A stretch of DNA of 64,000 nt from Rhyacichthys aspro (taxonomy: Eukaryota > Chordata > Actinopteri > Gobiiformes > Rhyacichthyidae): NCBI GenBank assembly GCA_036850595.1, contig CM072165.1:8070109-8134108 (forward strand). Reading direction: 5' to 3'. Made by a program: the position numbers and the translations under genes. The first letter of the stretch is position 1; each line of letters begins with the position of its first letter. The notes beneath the pieces are model-generated. The model saw only the letters and a program-made list of their open reading frames with translations, did not search any database and had not been told where the DNA came from. Shown here one piece after another: positions 47,201-59,800 of this stretch.

Positions 47201-49780
47201 GGAGAGAAGAGGAAAATCGTGAACAGTAGATTTCACAATCCAAAATCCTTGCTTGGAGTTTTTTAAAGTTTCTCTTATGACTGCATGGGTCAGTTTCAAT
47301 CTGTGGGAAAATGTTTCTTATTCCTGATGCAGTAACAGTGTTATTCAGTGAGACATTTGAGACCACTGTGCACATACAATGTCAGTGTTAGAAGAAAAAA
47401 AACGTTCAAACTGTGAGACTTCATATCAAGAATGTAACTTGACTACATTGAAAAGTGTTTACTGCTGCTACATGGAAACAAAATGATGGTAAAACGACAA
47501 AAAGTGGAATCTGTATGTTTTGTGTGCAGATTCAGCCGATAAAGATTTAAGTGTAAACTTGGATTTCTAAGCATGGATATTTGCTGACCTCTAGTGGTAC
47601 TTTAACAGAACAGCATTCCCTTTTAGGGTTGATTTGTATTGTTGTATTATGACTATTTGATATACAGTAGTTATTTTATAAATCATTTTTACACCTATGT
47701 TTAACATTTGTTTTTATTGTACATTTCATTGCATTATTTTTTGGGTGTGTTGTGACAGAAAGAGACTTTGTAAAGCTAAGAAAAGCTGCTATTGTACCAC
47801 AGTTTGCCTGACACTTTATAATTACATTTGCCATTTACCAGCCCATATCTTTAAATGTTTTCGAATAATTACCTAAATAACATTCCTCCCTTGCAGCAAG
47901 GGTGCATTTATAAGCTTTTTAGTGTCCTCACTAGTAAGAAGTAGTTTACTGAAAGGATGATTACTATTCCCATAAAGAAGAACACATTCCCCCCAAAATC
48001 TAGGATTGGACCTCCTGCCTAAGCTCAGATTTGCACAGATCTTTCTGACTTAGTATGAAACTAAACAAGACTGCTTGTATGTATGGATACACACCAGCCT
48101 CAAATATCTCATTATTCTTTTAATAGTCATGGGCAAGTGCAAAAGACTGGTTTAACAGGATGGACTGTATGATGTACAACTTAGTATGGGCTGACATACT
48201 AATGTAGGCTGCCATTTAAAGCATTTATACTGTTGTAAGCACTGTACTGTAAGTATGTGTTTTATGTGCACAAGTTTGCATTAAACATTTTTTAAGTTTA
48301 AAGATATGGCAGAACTCCACCTTGTTTAATCCACACTTTACTGCATAGCGATGAAACCTGGAGTAAATGTGAAAGGTAAGGTAGAGACCACAGTAACCTA
48401 ATGTGGATAGATTTAATAGATTGCTGGCAGTACTGACTTATCACTGGAGACACAAGAAGTAAGTGGTCACTTTATCTGTGGATTAGTCTGGCTCTTGGAT
48501 TACTAGTCTGGATTTTGCCTCATTTAATAAATGAAAAATATACTGAGATAAGAAAACACAATTAAAACAGACCATTAGCAATAGGATTAGGTCATGATAC
48601 AAGGAGGTAGCAGTAAATTGAGAGGTAAACATGTGGTATTTTTGCAAATGACTTGGCAGCAAGAATATCTACAGGAGTCCTTATGTTTTCTAAATGCTAC
48701 TCTGCCACCATTTAATATCACTTGGCTCTTTTGATACCACTTTCTGACACTTGTCTCGTTCTGTGCCAAACATATGCATGTTTAGAGTGACAGATGTGAT
48801 GGCTTGGACAAAGCAGGCCAATGCCTGTCACATTACTGAGCAGCAGATGGGTTAAGTGTCTAATCAGGCCAAAATTAAGTTAAGCCACGGCGACAGGAGT
48901 TACTGGCGCTAATAAAGTAGTGGACTAATAATATTACAGGCACCAAATCACTGCAGCAAACAAACAACACTGAGACTTACACTATTAATGTTAAAATATG
49001 CGCTTGAAACAGGCCTAATGATAATGGAGCAAGCAGGATTGTACAAGAGTTTCTCGCATAAAGTGTTTTTTACTACTATAAAACGATAAAGAGTGGTTGT
49101 AGTGTGTTGTCTGTCCTAACTGATAAATGCGCATTGTGGTTCATTTTACGCACCAAAACGGCCTAAACCGGTTATTTAAATGCCTTTACAACGGACAAAT
49201 AGTGGCTGGGCATGTTTGTGTTAGTTGAAAGAGGTCCGCCTCGTGCTGAGACATTATTGGGGGAGGGGGTTTTGGTGATCAGAAACTCCACGCCTGCAGA
49301 GATTGCATTGTCTACTATGTATCAATGTTAATAGAAAGCCGATTACGAGTATCAGTCGGTGCCTATTGTCACACGTTGCCACTTTGTCTGCGGTCTATAG
49401 TTTTATGAGGCTCACAGTTGTCAGCCTGCGAGTGTTTTCAGCCCGTCACATTGTGCCAGAAAAAGCAAATCCTCCCTCTCTGTGTGAGTCAAGACAGCTT
49501 TTGTATTATTAAAAGCTTTTAAATAGAGCAGTAACTTGGCCGTCTACCACATCGGCCGCCTTGTTTCCTTGGAAACACATACCCGTGGTCTCTGCTCGCT
49601 CTTTTTTCTCTCCCTGGAGACTCATATTTCAAAAAGTGTCAGCAATCTCCAGCTCACACTACTGCCTTTCAGCTAAAAGCTTTTTGTGTGTGCGCATACA
49701 GTGAAGCAGTATGGAGGGGAAAGGACGGCAAGGGGAGTGGTTTTGCGGAGAGGGAGGGAAAATGGAGGCCCTCCCTCCCT
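47201..49780. other. dtx4 3'UTR and spacer to msantd1
   Basis: Non-coding. ATTAAA at 48280-48285 is a likely dtx4 poly(A) signal (3'UTR about 1.1 kb). Beyond it no exon or RNA gene is recognised. The region 49550-49780 becomes GC-richer and is probably the msantd1 promoter. This spacer holds the synteny junction described in the findings. Confidence 0.5.
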
Positions 49781-49814
49781 GTTGCCACGGCAACTTGATG
49801 TCACAGTGACATCA
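49781..49814. promoter_or_regulatory. msantd1: RFX X-box plus CRE-like palindrome upstream of msantd1
   Basis: GTTGCCACGGCAAC (49781-49794) is an X-box-type RFX site with matched half-sites. One base later comes TGATGTCACAGTGACATCA (49796-49814), a perfect 9+1+9 inverted repeat of ATF/CREB-like half-sites. A TTAAAAGC box lies at about 49822. The pair is 120-150 bases before the first start codon, a core-promoter position. Confidence 0.6.
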
Positions 49815-49934
49815 CAGAGCATTAAAAGCTTTTAACCGGATTCCTCCAGCCTTAGGCCCCATTTTGAGTCCTCTTTCAGCGAGGCTAGGGGGAAGGGCAC
49901 GGCAGGATTGCAGGGCTGTGTGTGTGTGGCTTTT

Positions 49935-51550
49935 ATGGCTCAGAATCTGACTGCAGACACTCAAGCAGTCCTCAATGCTGTAAAAGGCTTTCAAATTCAA
50001 CCTATAAAGATTGAAGCCATGCAAACACAGCCAGCAACACCCAAGATAAGCCTCGCAAACATGGCCGCCGAGGACAGCTTCAGCTACTTAATATCAAGCC
50101 ACAGTGAGAAGCACAGAAGGGCCCCCAACTGGACTGATGGGGAAATGAAGGCTCTCCTGTATGTGTGGGAGGAATTCCACCATGAATTGAAAAGCAGCAA
50201 GAGGAACGCCAAGGTTTATGAGAAGATGTCCCAGAGGTTTTTTCAGCTAACTGGAGAGCAGCGCTTCAAGGAGGAGATCAAAATGAAAATCACCAACATG
50301 TCTTTCCAGTACAGGTAAGTGCAGCAGGTAGTGGACTTCATGTACCATCTGTTGCAATGTACAACATTTCTTTTATTATTTACAGGAGGCTGAAAGCAAC
50401 ACAAGGAGAAAATGGAGAGGGGCCAGACTGGCCCTACTTCAAGACCATTGAGAAGATCCTCACCAAGCCAGTAGAAAATGGCAGAGTGAACAGTTTGGAG
50501 TTCAACCCCTCCATGGCGGGCCCCTCCACCACTTCCCCGGGCGACCCGCAGATCCTCCAGTCAGAGGACGGCATTGTGGGGTTCATGCCAGAATACACAG
50601 GCTCCTCAGACGAGATGGAGATCAAGCAGGAGTTGGAGTCTTTGAGTTCCGACAGCGACCACACACAGGGCTCTAGGTAACAGGAAATGACAGCAAATAC
50701 TGAGGAGGGGCTTAAATGGAGTGTTTGTCCGACAGTCAGGTTGCATCGATGTCCAAGCTGCCTATTTTACTGAAAAAAGTAAAAAAGGAGTCAGTTTTAA
50801 ACTCATTTTAACACTCTGTTTCTTTACCCATGCAGCCTATAGTTAACATGCTGTAATTTAACAAATGCATAGAAGGTTACATTAATAAGTGTAGCTCTAG
50901 GACTATTGATTTCTGGATGATCTCACACAGGCCACTGTGGATGGGTTGAGGACCAGAATTTGTGCCTGGTCCACACCCTGAATAGTATGTGTCAATGTGA
51001 AGGTCCTCAAGTTATATCTGAAACTTTTAAATTTAATATCCTGTAAATGTTAATAAGATTTATTTACTAAATTTATGGGCAAGAATGGTATTTCTTATCT
51101 GGTTATTTTCTGGTTATTTTGCCACAAATTCACTCTAGTTGAATTATGTTGACAAATGGTAGACTATTAAATGTTCTGCATTAGAATTGTTTTCACCATT
51201 TTTGACCCTAAGAAATTTAGTTTGCTGTCCTTCTAAAAGATCTTTTCCTGTTGTCCAGCTCACATCCTACAGGCAAAAAGCGGCTCACGGACAAAAGGCA
51301 GCTTTTGTTCAAGAGGAAAAAACTGAGGCTCATGCAGTCCATGCTTCAAGAGCAAAGGAGGTCCAGCCGAGCCCTAGAGGAGATGTGCAGAGAAGTCCGA
51401 CGTGCCCTGCACCAACAAAACCTTGTCCAAGTCCAGTGTCTTCAAATGCAAGAACGCATGATGAATCTCATGGAAAAAATGATCCAGCTGCCATCCACCT
51501 CGTCAGTGCCATGGGCTCAGATCAGACCCCAAGACCCTGGCAACCACTAA
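49935..51550 (+). CDS. msantd1: Myb/SANT-like DNA-binding domain-containing protein 1
   Basis: Probable DNA-binding regulator of unknown function. Exons 49935-50314, 50386-50676, 51259-51550, all in phase, 320 residues from the first ATG. A second in-frame ATG at 50061 (AAACATGG, stronger context) gives 278 residues, the length of the human protein, and may be the true start. The Myb/SANT-like domain (EKHRRAPNWTDGEMKALLYVWEEF...KRNAKVYEKMSQRFFQLTG...EEIKMKITNMSFQYRRLK) is strongly MSANTD1-like. An acidic middle (GSSDEMEIKQELESLSSDSD), a basic stretch KRKK and a C-terminal helix (EQRRSSRALEEMCREVRRALHQQ...MQERMMNLMEKM) follow. It is next to rgs12, as on human 4p16.3. Confidence 0.92.
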
Positions 51551-51871
51551 AGTGGACTATGTATAGTAAATAGTATTTATTTTGGTTATTTTTTATATTT
51601 TTGATCTTTGTAGTGTGTCAGGATATTCTTTGAATTAGCATAGCATGTATCTTACACAGAACTATATACTCCATGAATGATTACTTTTTATAAATGTATG
51701 ATTTTTTTGTGTGTCAACTGTTATCTTTCTTGGTGGCTGCCTAATACAAGATTAAAATCACTGTGAGAAACTTCTTTTTGCTTCCTGCCTGTTGAGGCAT
51801 TCCTTTTTGTAACCTAATGTATCTCAGTTGTACAATAACATGCCTAGAAAGAAAGTCAAGATATTTTCTTA

Positions 51872-51877
51872 AATAAA
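51872..51877 (+). terminator. msantd1: msantd1 poly(A) signal
   Basis: AATAAA about 320 bases after the stop codon. Confidence 0.55.
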
Positions 51878-51899
51878 GATACACCACACTAACAGATGC

Positions 51900-52684
51900 A
51901 TATCTATTCGACGTGCATCATTTGATGTCTAAGTTGAACATTTTTCTCTTTGCCACCATATGCTGAAATGCAAAATACACACAGGCAGTATACTACTAAA
52001 TGAACAGAAATGTTAAGTCCCATGCTTCTGAGCCTATTTTAAGAGGATTTAGAGAAATTAGGGATTATGCCTGTTCTGTCCCACACTAGACCGACGGCAC
52101 TAATGAAAATGATAAAGAGGAACAACTAAACAGTATGTCCCATGTGATACATTCTATCATAGCCACATATATCAAGCTATTTGTCAATTATGCTCATGTT
52201 ACAAATTACATCAATCAAATGACTCCATGTGCTGTGTTGTCAGCATGTGTAGATAGCCTAACCCAGTGCACCCATGTGACTTTCCAAGCAGCCGTTGCAG
52301 CCCTTTGACCAGGGAGCTATTATTTACACACCATTTGCAGGAAGTACTGCATCAGTGCAGAAGACACTGAGGGAGAATGATGTTAAATTCTTGAAGGATG
52401 CAATTTGAATAGGTAAGACTTCTTCATTAATTTTATTTAATTTAGGATTTTAACATCGTATGGTTTCCAATAACTCTTTTTGTATAATGTAAGCTGTTAT
52501 TGGTATGGTATGAAACGTCTTTTTTTGTTGTCTTTTATTTGTTTTATTCTGGGCCTCAATAAATTAGCTATAAAGCATTTTTAGATAAAATCTGCAACTT
52601 AAACTATTTATTTAAACAGTCTCAACTGCTATCAAACAACAACCAATGGCGTGTCTCTATTCGTTTGAATGTTAAACAGAAGAG
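51900..52684. other. Spacer between msantd1 and rgs12
   Basis: AT-rich. No gene, RNA or named repeat seen. Confidence 0.45.
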
Positions 52685-52958
52685 GCGCGTTGATTGGTCA
52701 GAGGCAGGTGTCACATGACGTAGAGACGTTACGCTGTCATGGTTACAATGAAAGACGCTTTGTGGCCCTCACTGTGTGTTAATGGAGGAAGGCGGTGCTG
52801 TATGGCGTAGTACCATATGGGATATTAAATCACGGCACAAGAAATGTTGTTTCACTTGGAAAAAAGACATTAGTGATGTAAAAATGTAAGCGCCCTGGGT
52901 TTTGCTGCCTTGGATGGGAACATACAATCGTTTGTGGAAGTTTCTGCCATTGGAAAAG
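52685..52958 (+). promoter_or_regulatory. rgs12: Probable rgs12 promoter and non-coding first exon
   Basis: ATTGG (inverted CCAAT, about 52694), GTCACATGAC E-box/M-box palindrome (52710-52719), then a GC-richer leader ending AAAAG/GTAACA at 52958. The intron runs to TTTTATAG at 53514, and the leader continues 53515-53573 up to the start codon. Confidence 0.45.
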
Positions 52959-53573
52959 GTAACATAAAAGTTAACTAGAACACTTTCATTACAACGTGTG
53001 CGAGGGTTAGCTGAAAATGTAATGTTTAATCACGTACTTTTCAAAGTAAGCTATCTGTTTTAAGACAATTAAGCGGTTTAGTTTTGTGGCTAGACGACAA
53101 ACATACATAAGCAGCAGCGGCAGTAGCTGAACGAAACCAAAGAGTATGTTTTTCATGAATCTAACTTGTGAGTGAGGGGGCAGCTGGCACTCTGTGTGGG
53201 TGGAGGGGTGGATTTTATTAGCTGTGTTGGGACAGAAAAGCACTTTGTCTTTTTTGACAGATAATTGACTTACTTTGTTATTTGATTATTTTAGCCAGAG
53301 TAAAAATGCAGATTCACAAACATTCTGTTCTGATATGTTTTTGTGTATATCACACATGAATATTGATGTGATTAAAAGTAGGTAGTTCTGTTGTTTTCTA
53401 ATGTGTTATAATAATAAAATGCAATATGCATGTAAATGCTTAATAATTTGGACTTTTTTTAAACATATGCTTTAATCTGATATCTTCTCATCTGTCCTTT
53501 TATCTGTTTTATAGAGTGACAACAACACACTAGTGTTGGCAACCCTCAAGTGCACCATTTTTCACTCAGTACA

Positions 53574-56500
53574 ATGAGGATCCAAGGACAGCCTGAGGGC
53601 GCAAGAAGGCGCCTGGATTTGAATGTAGTTGGTGAACTTAGGGGCGTGGAGGTCATCCGTGGTCGGGCTGGATATGGCTTTACTATTTCAGGGCAGCGTC
53701 CATGTATAATGAGTGGTATCTTAAAGGGAAGTCCTGCTGACCTGGTAGGACTCAAACAAGGAGATCGCATAATGGCTATTGATGGGACAGACGTGTCGGC
53801 TGCCTCACACGAGACTGTGGTACAGCTGATTGGAAGCTGCAGAGGGCCTCTGAGGCTGGTGGTTCACACTGAAGGTCGTATAATGGGAAATCCTATTCTT
53901 GCTGATGAAAAATTTGGGCAGAAAAGGGGACCTTTCCACAAGGCAGGTGTTCTCCGCACCATATCACATGATTCAAGTAACTCCTCTTTTAATCAAGCCA
54001 TCAGTTTTAAACAGAGGCCTGTGTCAGAACCGGACATGTCACAGTGGTCACAACAATGGAGCGCTTTGGCTGAGCAGGACAAGGAGGAGTTTTCCAGAGT
54101 GGAAGACTCAGACTCTGTTTTTACAGACACAGAGGAAGTGAATTCAGATTGGAGTGTTTTGAACATGACCTTGGTAGTGGGCTACCTGAGCTCCACTGAG
54201 CTCATTTTAAACACTATGGACTCAGAGGACTGTTTAAAAGCTATCCTTGAACGGATTCGACAGCTGGGAACAGAGCAGGACACTCACACTCTGGTGATGA
54301 TGAAAATCATGTTTGACTGCATTCGCCTTTGTGATGATGCAGGCGCAGTGCTAGCGGCTTTCCCGGCAGAGAATCTGGTTTTAGGGGCGGTTTGTGCTGA
54401 AGATCCACGTTTCTTTTGCCTTGTGACTACAGCACACATTATTAATGGTCAGGTCCCAGAGGACAGTCCCTTAAGGGCCTCCTGCCATGTTTTCTTCATT
54501 GATCCAGAGCTGGGCCATCATCAGGATCACATTGGCATTGCTGAACGCTTTGGCTTTAACTGCACCTCAGATCCAGATTCTCTTGGCTGCCTTGAGTTTC
54601 CCCACACGCCCTCAGATGTGCTTCACTTTGCTGCAGTGCTGTACAGTGACATGGGGGAAGCAGTGGAGAGGCTCAGACTCAAACTGGATGCAGGGGCTCA
54701 GCAGCAGGCCAACACCAATGGCAGCACTGATAAACATGGCAGTGCCAGCAGCAATGGGGACAGTGGAATTGGTAATAATTCACCTCCTGAACAGAGAGCG
54801 GACAGGGATTTCCCTTCTACTGTGCAAACCCACCCTGGGTCCCACCTCCCCAGCTGTCCCTGGGATTATCCTGCAGATGAAGACCTCACCCAAATAAACC
54901 TTTCCAAGAACGAGCAAAAACCTAATCCAGTGAACAGTCTGAGCACACATTCCCTTTCTGAGTCCCTACCTGGCCCTGACGGTCTGACCAGCTTTTATGG
55001 AGGCCCCCCACCCAGGCTTGAGTTCCAGTTCAAGCCCCCTCCTCCTCCACTGCCTCTGACTAAAAAAACAAACTTCTTCGTCGACCCTCTTCGGAGGAGC
55101 CAAAGGTGGTTTTCAAAACCCAAGTGGTCGAAGGCTCTGAGTGATGAGAATGAGCCTCAGGTGGCCAACAGCTGGTCTAGTGTCAGCTTAGGGTCAGGTC
55201 TGGCCAACATGCCGCCCCCCATGAGTCAGATCCCCTCAGACAGGTACCAGTCAGCTGAAGACATGATGCTGCCCCCCCGAGAGGAGTGGACCAAACGGTT
55301 CCTCGAGCAGAGAGATAAACAACGAAAGGACAGTCTCAAAAATGTAAGTTTAAAAACTTTGCAATGTGCTTTTCCACATAAACATTACATGAAAACACCA
55401 TACCATTAACAACCTTAACCTCCCATTTTTTGTCTTTACTGGACATTAGATAGACACCAAACTGGGTTCTTTAAACATGTGCCATGCACTTTACCAGGCG
55501 AGCCACAAAGGCACAAACCAGTTCCTATATAAATAATAAGCAGGTTAAGAAATAAGCCATGCAGCACTCTTATCATATTTTGTAGCCCTCCCTCTTATCA
55601 GTGCCTGTTAGGTCAAGGAGTACGTTTTCAGGCTATGGAGCAAACACAGTAACAGTGATTTTTTTTAATTTATTGAGCATGCCCACTCTGAGCTGTCAGA
55701 GCATCTGTTTTTGTACTTGTTTAACCCAGCACAGGAAGTATTAAATAGTCACAGTGACTTGTGTTTCCAGACACTGTGGGTGTGTTAGCATGTCTGTTTT
55801 TGGTAGCACCCAAAATGTCATACAATAGCACTCTTTAAATTGGTGGTGAGTGTGAATGAAACCATAAAAACACCTGTTATAAGTCAATTATGTCATTGTT
55901 GGAGTTCTTTCAGTGTTGCGCTCCTGGTTGCCCACAAGATGTCTCTGTGTATCCATGAAGCCCAGAACTTCAGCCCTAGATAGAAACCAGAGTACTGTTA
56001 AAGCAGCACCGGCTGGTGTTTAAAATACGGCATCTTTTTGTACAAAACAACAGTAAAGCAACTTACATCTTCCTTTTATAATATAATTGGTGTAACTTGT
56101 TGGTACTTTTTTGTAGACACCCCTTCCTAGTTTGCATTTGATCAGAGAGAGACAATCTTTCACAGGAAGCCAGACAAATTACAGGGTAGAGCTCATGTCA
56201 TGCAGGGATAATTATCTGCGATTCCTAAATGCCCTGGTTCAAACATCAGACACAGCCTCTTCAGTCATAAGAGAAAGGGTGGGTGGTGCAACTCTGTTTT
56301 ATTTTAAGAGGCATGCCCACTCTGTGGTAGTCAATCTTATCTTTCATAAAAATGTTTTTGACAGACTGTGAAATTAGATAATATGCTTCTGTACTGTTGA
56401 AATATGGAAGCCAAAGTTCATTTTAACCCTATTTGACCTTTTGCATCATGTTGTCAAAAGAAGATAATCACATTCATCATCAAGACCTTGTGTTTGTTAT

Positions 56501-56830
56501 AAAAGAAAATGCAATATATGCTTGAAGTTGAAGAATCCTTGTTAGAATGGTTTAGTACACTTTTAGACAAAATTCCTGCAAGAAATTATTATTGACTTGT
56601 TTTTGAGATTTATTATATTAACTTGTAAAGCAATTTATTCATTAACTAAATCTGCAGTAAATGATTCAGGGCTTTTTTTCCAAGCGTGTACACTATTGTG
56701 ACCTCTCTGCCATTTTCTGTGTTTTTTGCTTATCCAGGGCTCCAGGTTTTGGGGAAGGGGTGTCGCCCGGGCCTCGAAACGTCGCTCAGCAAATCGACTT
56801 AGTCTCGCAAGATCTCTGGATGACCTTGAG
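53574..56830 (+). CDS. rgs12: Regulator of G-protein signalling 12, 5' portion (PDZ-PTB part)
   Basis: GTPase-activating scaffold for Gi alpha subunits. Visible coding exons 53574-55343 and 56738-56830, both phase 0; the RGS, RBD and GoLoco parts lie beyond the window. The PDZ domain at about residues 25-100 has the carboxylate-binding loop GYGF (33-36), GSPADLVGLKQGDRIMAIDG and a closing RLVVH. A PTB domain follows (LNMTLVVGYLSSTEL...LVMMKIMFDCIRL...RASCHVFFIDPEL...ERFGFNCTSDPDSLGCLEFP), then NGDSGIGN, LPPPMS-type MPPPMSQIPSDRY, and in exon 2 the LARSLDDLE signature seen before the RGS box. The PDZ plus PTB arrangement separates it from RGS14. Next to msantd1, as in mammals. Start chosen at the first ATG after the leader acceptor. 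Confidence 0.94.
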
Positions 56831-59800
56831 GTAGGAAAAAGTTCTGGTTTCCATCACAGACTTTTCCTAGACATTGACTTTGACCTAATGCATAAATATT
56901 TCAGAAATGCAGAATAGTCAGTGGAGTTCTTCTCCGACATGATGGAGCCTAATAAAGCCATGAGCAGACATTTAATTGATTTCAGTCAAAGAATTGTTGC
57001 AAGGCTTAAGAGGGCTGTATTTTATGGGGCTGGTGATATACAGTAATTTATAATCATAAATTTCACATTGATTCTTCACCATATCTTTATATTTGTCTGT
57101 CTCTACAGTAGAAAAGTTCATCCGTCTGCGAAATGTGGACATTTGCGTGTGCTCCACTTTTTAACCTTTCATTTCCGTTACCTTGAACTCTGGGTTTGCT
57201 GCTATGCTTGTAGTAAGGGGTCCTGACAAAGTGGTCTTTGTGCAGCGGCCTGAGCGTCCCCCTGTTTGTTTGCCCTCACTAATGAGTCTTGCTGCACAAC
57301 TACACATACCCTATTAATGCTCTCTTTCTTTTACTGTAGTCCACATACAGCTCACAAAAGCACATTCGGGCTATTCATGCATCTCACGATTGCTCTGAAT
57401 GCACATAAACATTTGCACAATACAGTCCCAAATAGGCCATACTGTATTGTGTGTCCATGAATTAGTCACAGTCACACAAGGACACACCCGCACACCACAC
57501 ATTGTAGTCACAGAAATCTGCTTCTAAGACTTGTTCCACTCAAAAGGGCTACTCCTGGTTTTATGAAGCTCTGGCCCAAATGCACAGTGCATAAAAAACT
57601 ATAAATAATTACAGCTTCTGCATGATTTCTATTGCCTCTTTGAATGTGTCTTCCTGTCATAACAAATCCAGTGTATCAAACAGAGTTGTAGGATGATGTG
57701 TTGTGATTGTTGGAAGAATTTTGATTCTTGTTGTTGTGTTAATAGCTTTCTATCAGCTGTGAAATAAATGAAGGCTCTGGCTTCATCACTAACAATTGAG
57801 GCAGCTGTTTTAGTTTTATAAGCTTCATACTGAGACTGTTCTCACTGGGGGACGTAGTATCATTATAAAAATTCTCCTCTCTGATAAAAATCGAACAATC
57901 ATTTGTGTATTTTTTTCGCAGCGTTTCAGTCTTTTCAGTATTCAAGCTTATGAGAGTCAGCCTTTGCTTTCTATGATCTCTGTGAAAATTTGCTGCTGTG
58001 CATGGGAAACTGTTAATGACTAACAAAAATATGTTCACTTGTGAAGCATGTTACAGGTGTCAAGGGTAACAAGATCCTAGAGTTCTATTTCAGGGCTCAA
58101 CCTAACTGGGTTTGTGGACAAAAATCATATGGTTCACTTCTGAAAGCTGCTGCCGTTATAAACCGAAGCACATCAGATGACATTAGCAATTATGTCCATA
58201 TAAAGACTTTCACATGTGGGAAGGCTGGTGGTTTGCTTTAGCAACTGCTCATTTATGTTAGAGACTGTGCTAAAATTCAATTGTGTATTGCTTTTGAGAA
58301 TGTTGAGAGAGTGTTAGAAAGGTATTTTGCAGCGCTTTATTTTGTGTATCATTGTGAAGGACTCTTCCAATAATATATTTTGACAAATAGTGATAAGCCT
58401 TAGGAAGTCTGGGCTCTCAAGGCCACTGACTTTTTAGGAGTTTGCTGACAAAAAAACCCCTGCTTCAAACGCTCATGGACCTCGTATGGTAAGAAACGAG
58501 CAACAACTCGGACGCTTTTTCCAAAGGCTGGCTCTGTGTGACACATCAGCTACTGCTGGATTGAGCTTGTTATTTTTTACCTAGGTTTTGCTGCCCACGC
58601 ACCAAAGCAGAACTGCATGTAGTTTGTCCCTTTCTGGCTGAGTAGAGATGCAAATTGTGCAAATTAATTTACTGGGTTTGATCTAGTGAAGTGTATTAAG
58701 CTTTTACATTGTTTTGTTGCTCCCCCACCTATTATTTTTGTTGACAAATGTGCTTCCCTCTTTATCTTATTGCCAAAGCTTGTCAGAGCCAACATGTAAA
58801 CCCCCACATCCCACCGCTACAAGCTATTTTTGTTTCATCACAGGCTTCTTCTTTTTTTTACTCTAAGCAGATGCTTTGAACCTTCAGATGACTGTGTTCG
58901 ACTTCACAAGGATGACACTCTTAACAGGCTGCAGTGCCACTGTTTGCATCACCATACGTTAATGTAAGCCCTTGTTAAATAGTGTGTTATTTAGGCATGG
59001 CTGGAAATACTCTCCTTTTGAATGTGAAGTTTTCCCTTTCCATGAAGGTGTAGCAGCTTTGGTAATAGATCTGTCCTGTGGGTGTAGCAGCCAACAGGAG
59101 AAGGCATGAAGCAGTGGAGACGGGGAGGAGGTAAACACAGGGAAAGAGGAGGAATTTCCAGCAAAGAGAGACAGAAGCAGTGAGGGAGGCGGGAGAGGAA
59201 CCGGCAGCAGAGCGAAGAGAGAGGGAGCTTTTGAACTCCCAGTAGCTGTCAGGATTTTGGGCTCCCCTCGGCACGCTCTCTCCTCCCCCGTCGAGTCGTG
59301 TGCGTTTTCTCTCCGCTCTGCAAACAGACAGCGTCGCACAGGCAGCGCGAGGCTCTGGCGGATGGACCCGTTTACACACACCAGGCGCTGAAGACGAGCC
59401 AAACGCACGCACAGCAGCGCCATACATGGAGCAAACTTTAACTCTCAATTCTGTAAGTCTTGTCACAAAATGCCACAAGCAGCTGATTGATTGTGATTTT
59501 TGTTGATTTCAGAATGCCGTCTTTTTTGCTATGGCAATATCTTTCTTGCTGCTGATACTTTTCCCTTCTTTGGGTTCTTTGTAGATGCAGTTGTAGTCTT
59601 TGAGGGGCATACAGTGGTTAGCTTGTGTGGTCTGTTAGAGGAATGTTTTGACCGGTGCCAGCTGAACTCTTGTGCGCTGTATGACACACACTCACAGCTT
59701 TTTAGCGGGATGCTCACTGACTTTAAAATACAGCTTATACTAAAAGCATGTTGTGAAATGGCCCAGGATGTACTTTTAAATGCACATCAATGATTTCTTC

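Noticed and set aside
58959..59478. Two minus-strand open frames of about 155-163 residues at 59 kb
   Set aside because: They lie over the candidate rgs12 internal promoter; Ser/Leu/Arg-rich content reflects base composition, and no domain or splice structure supports them.
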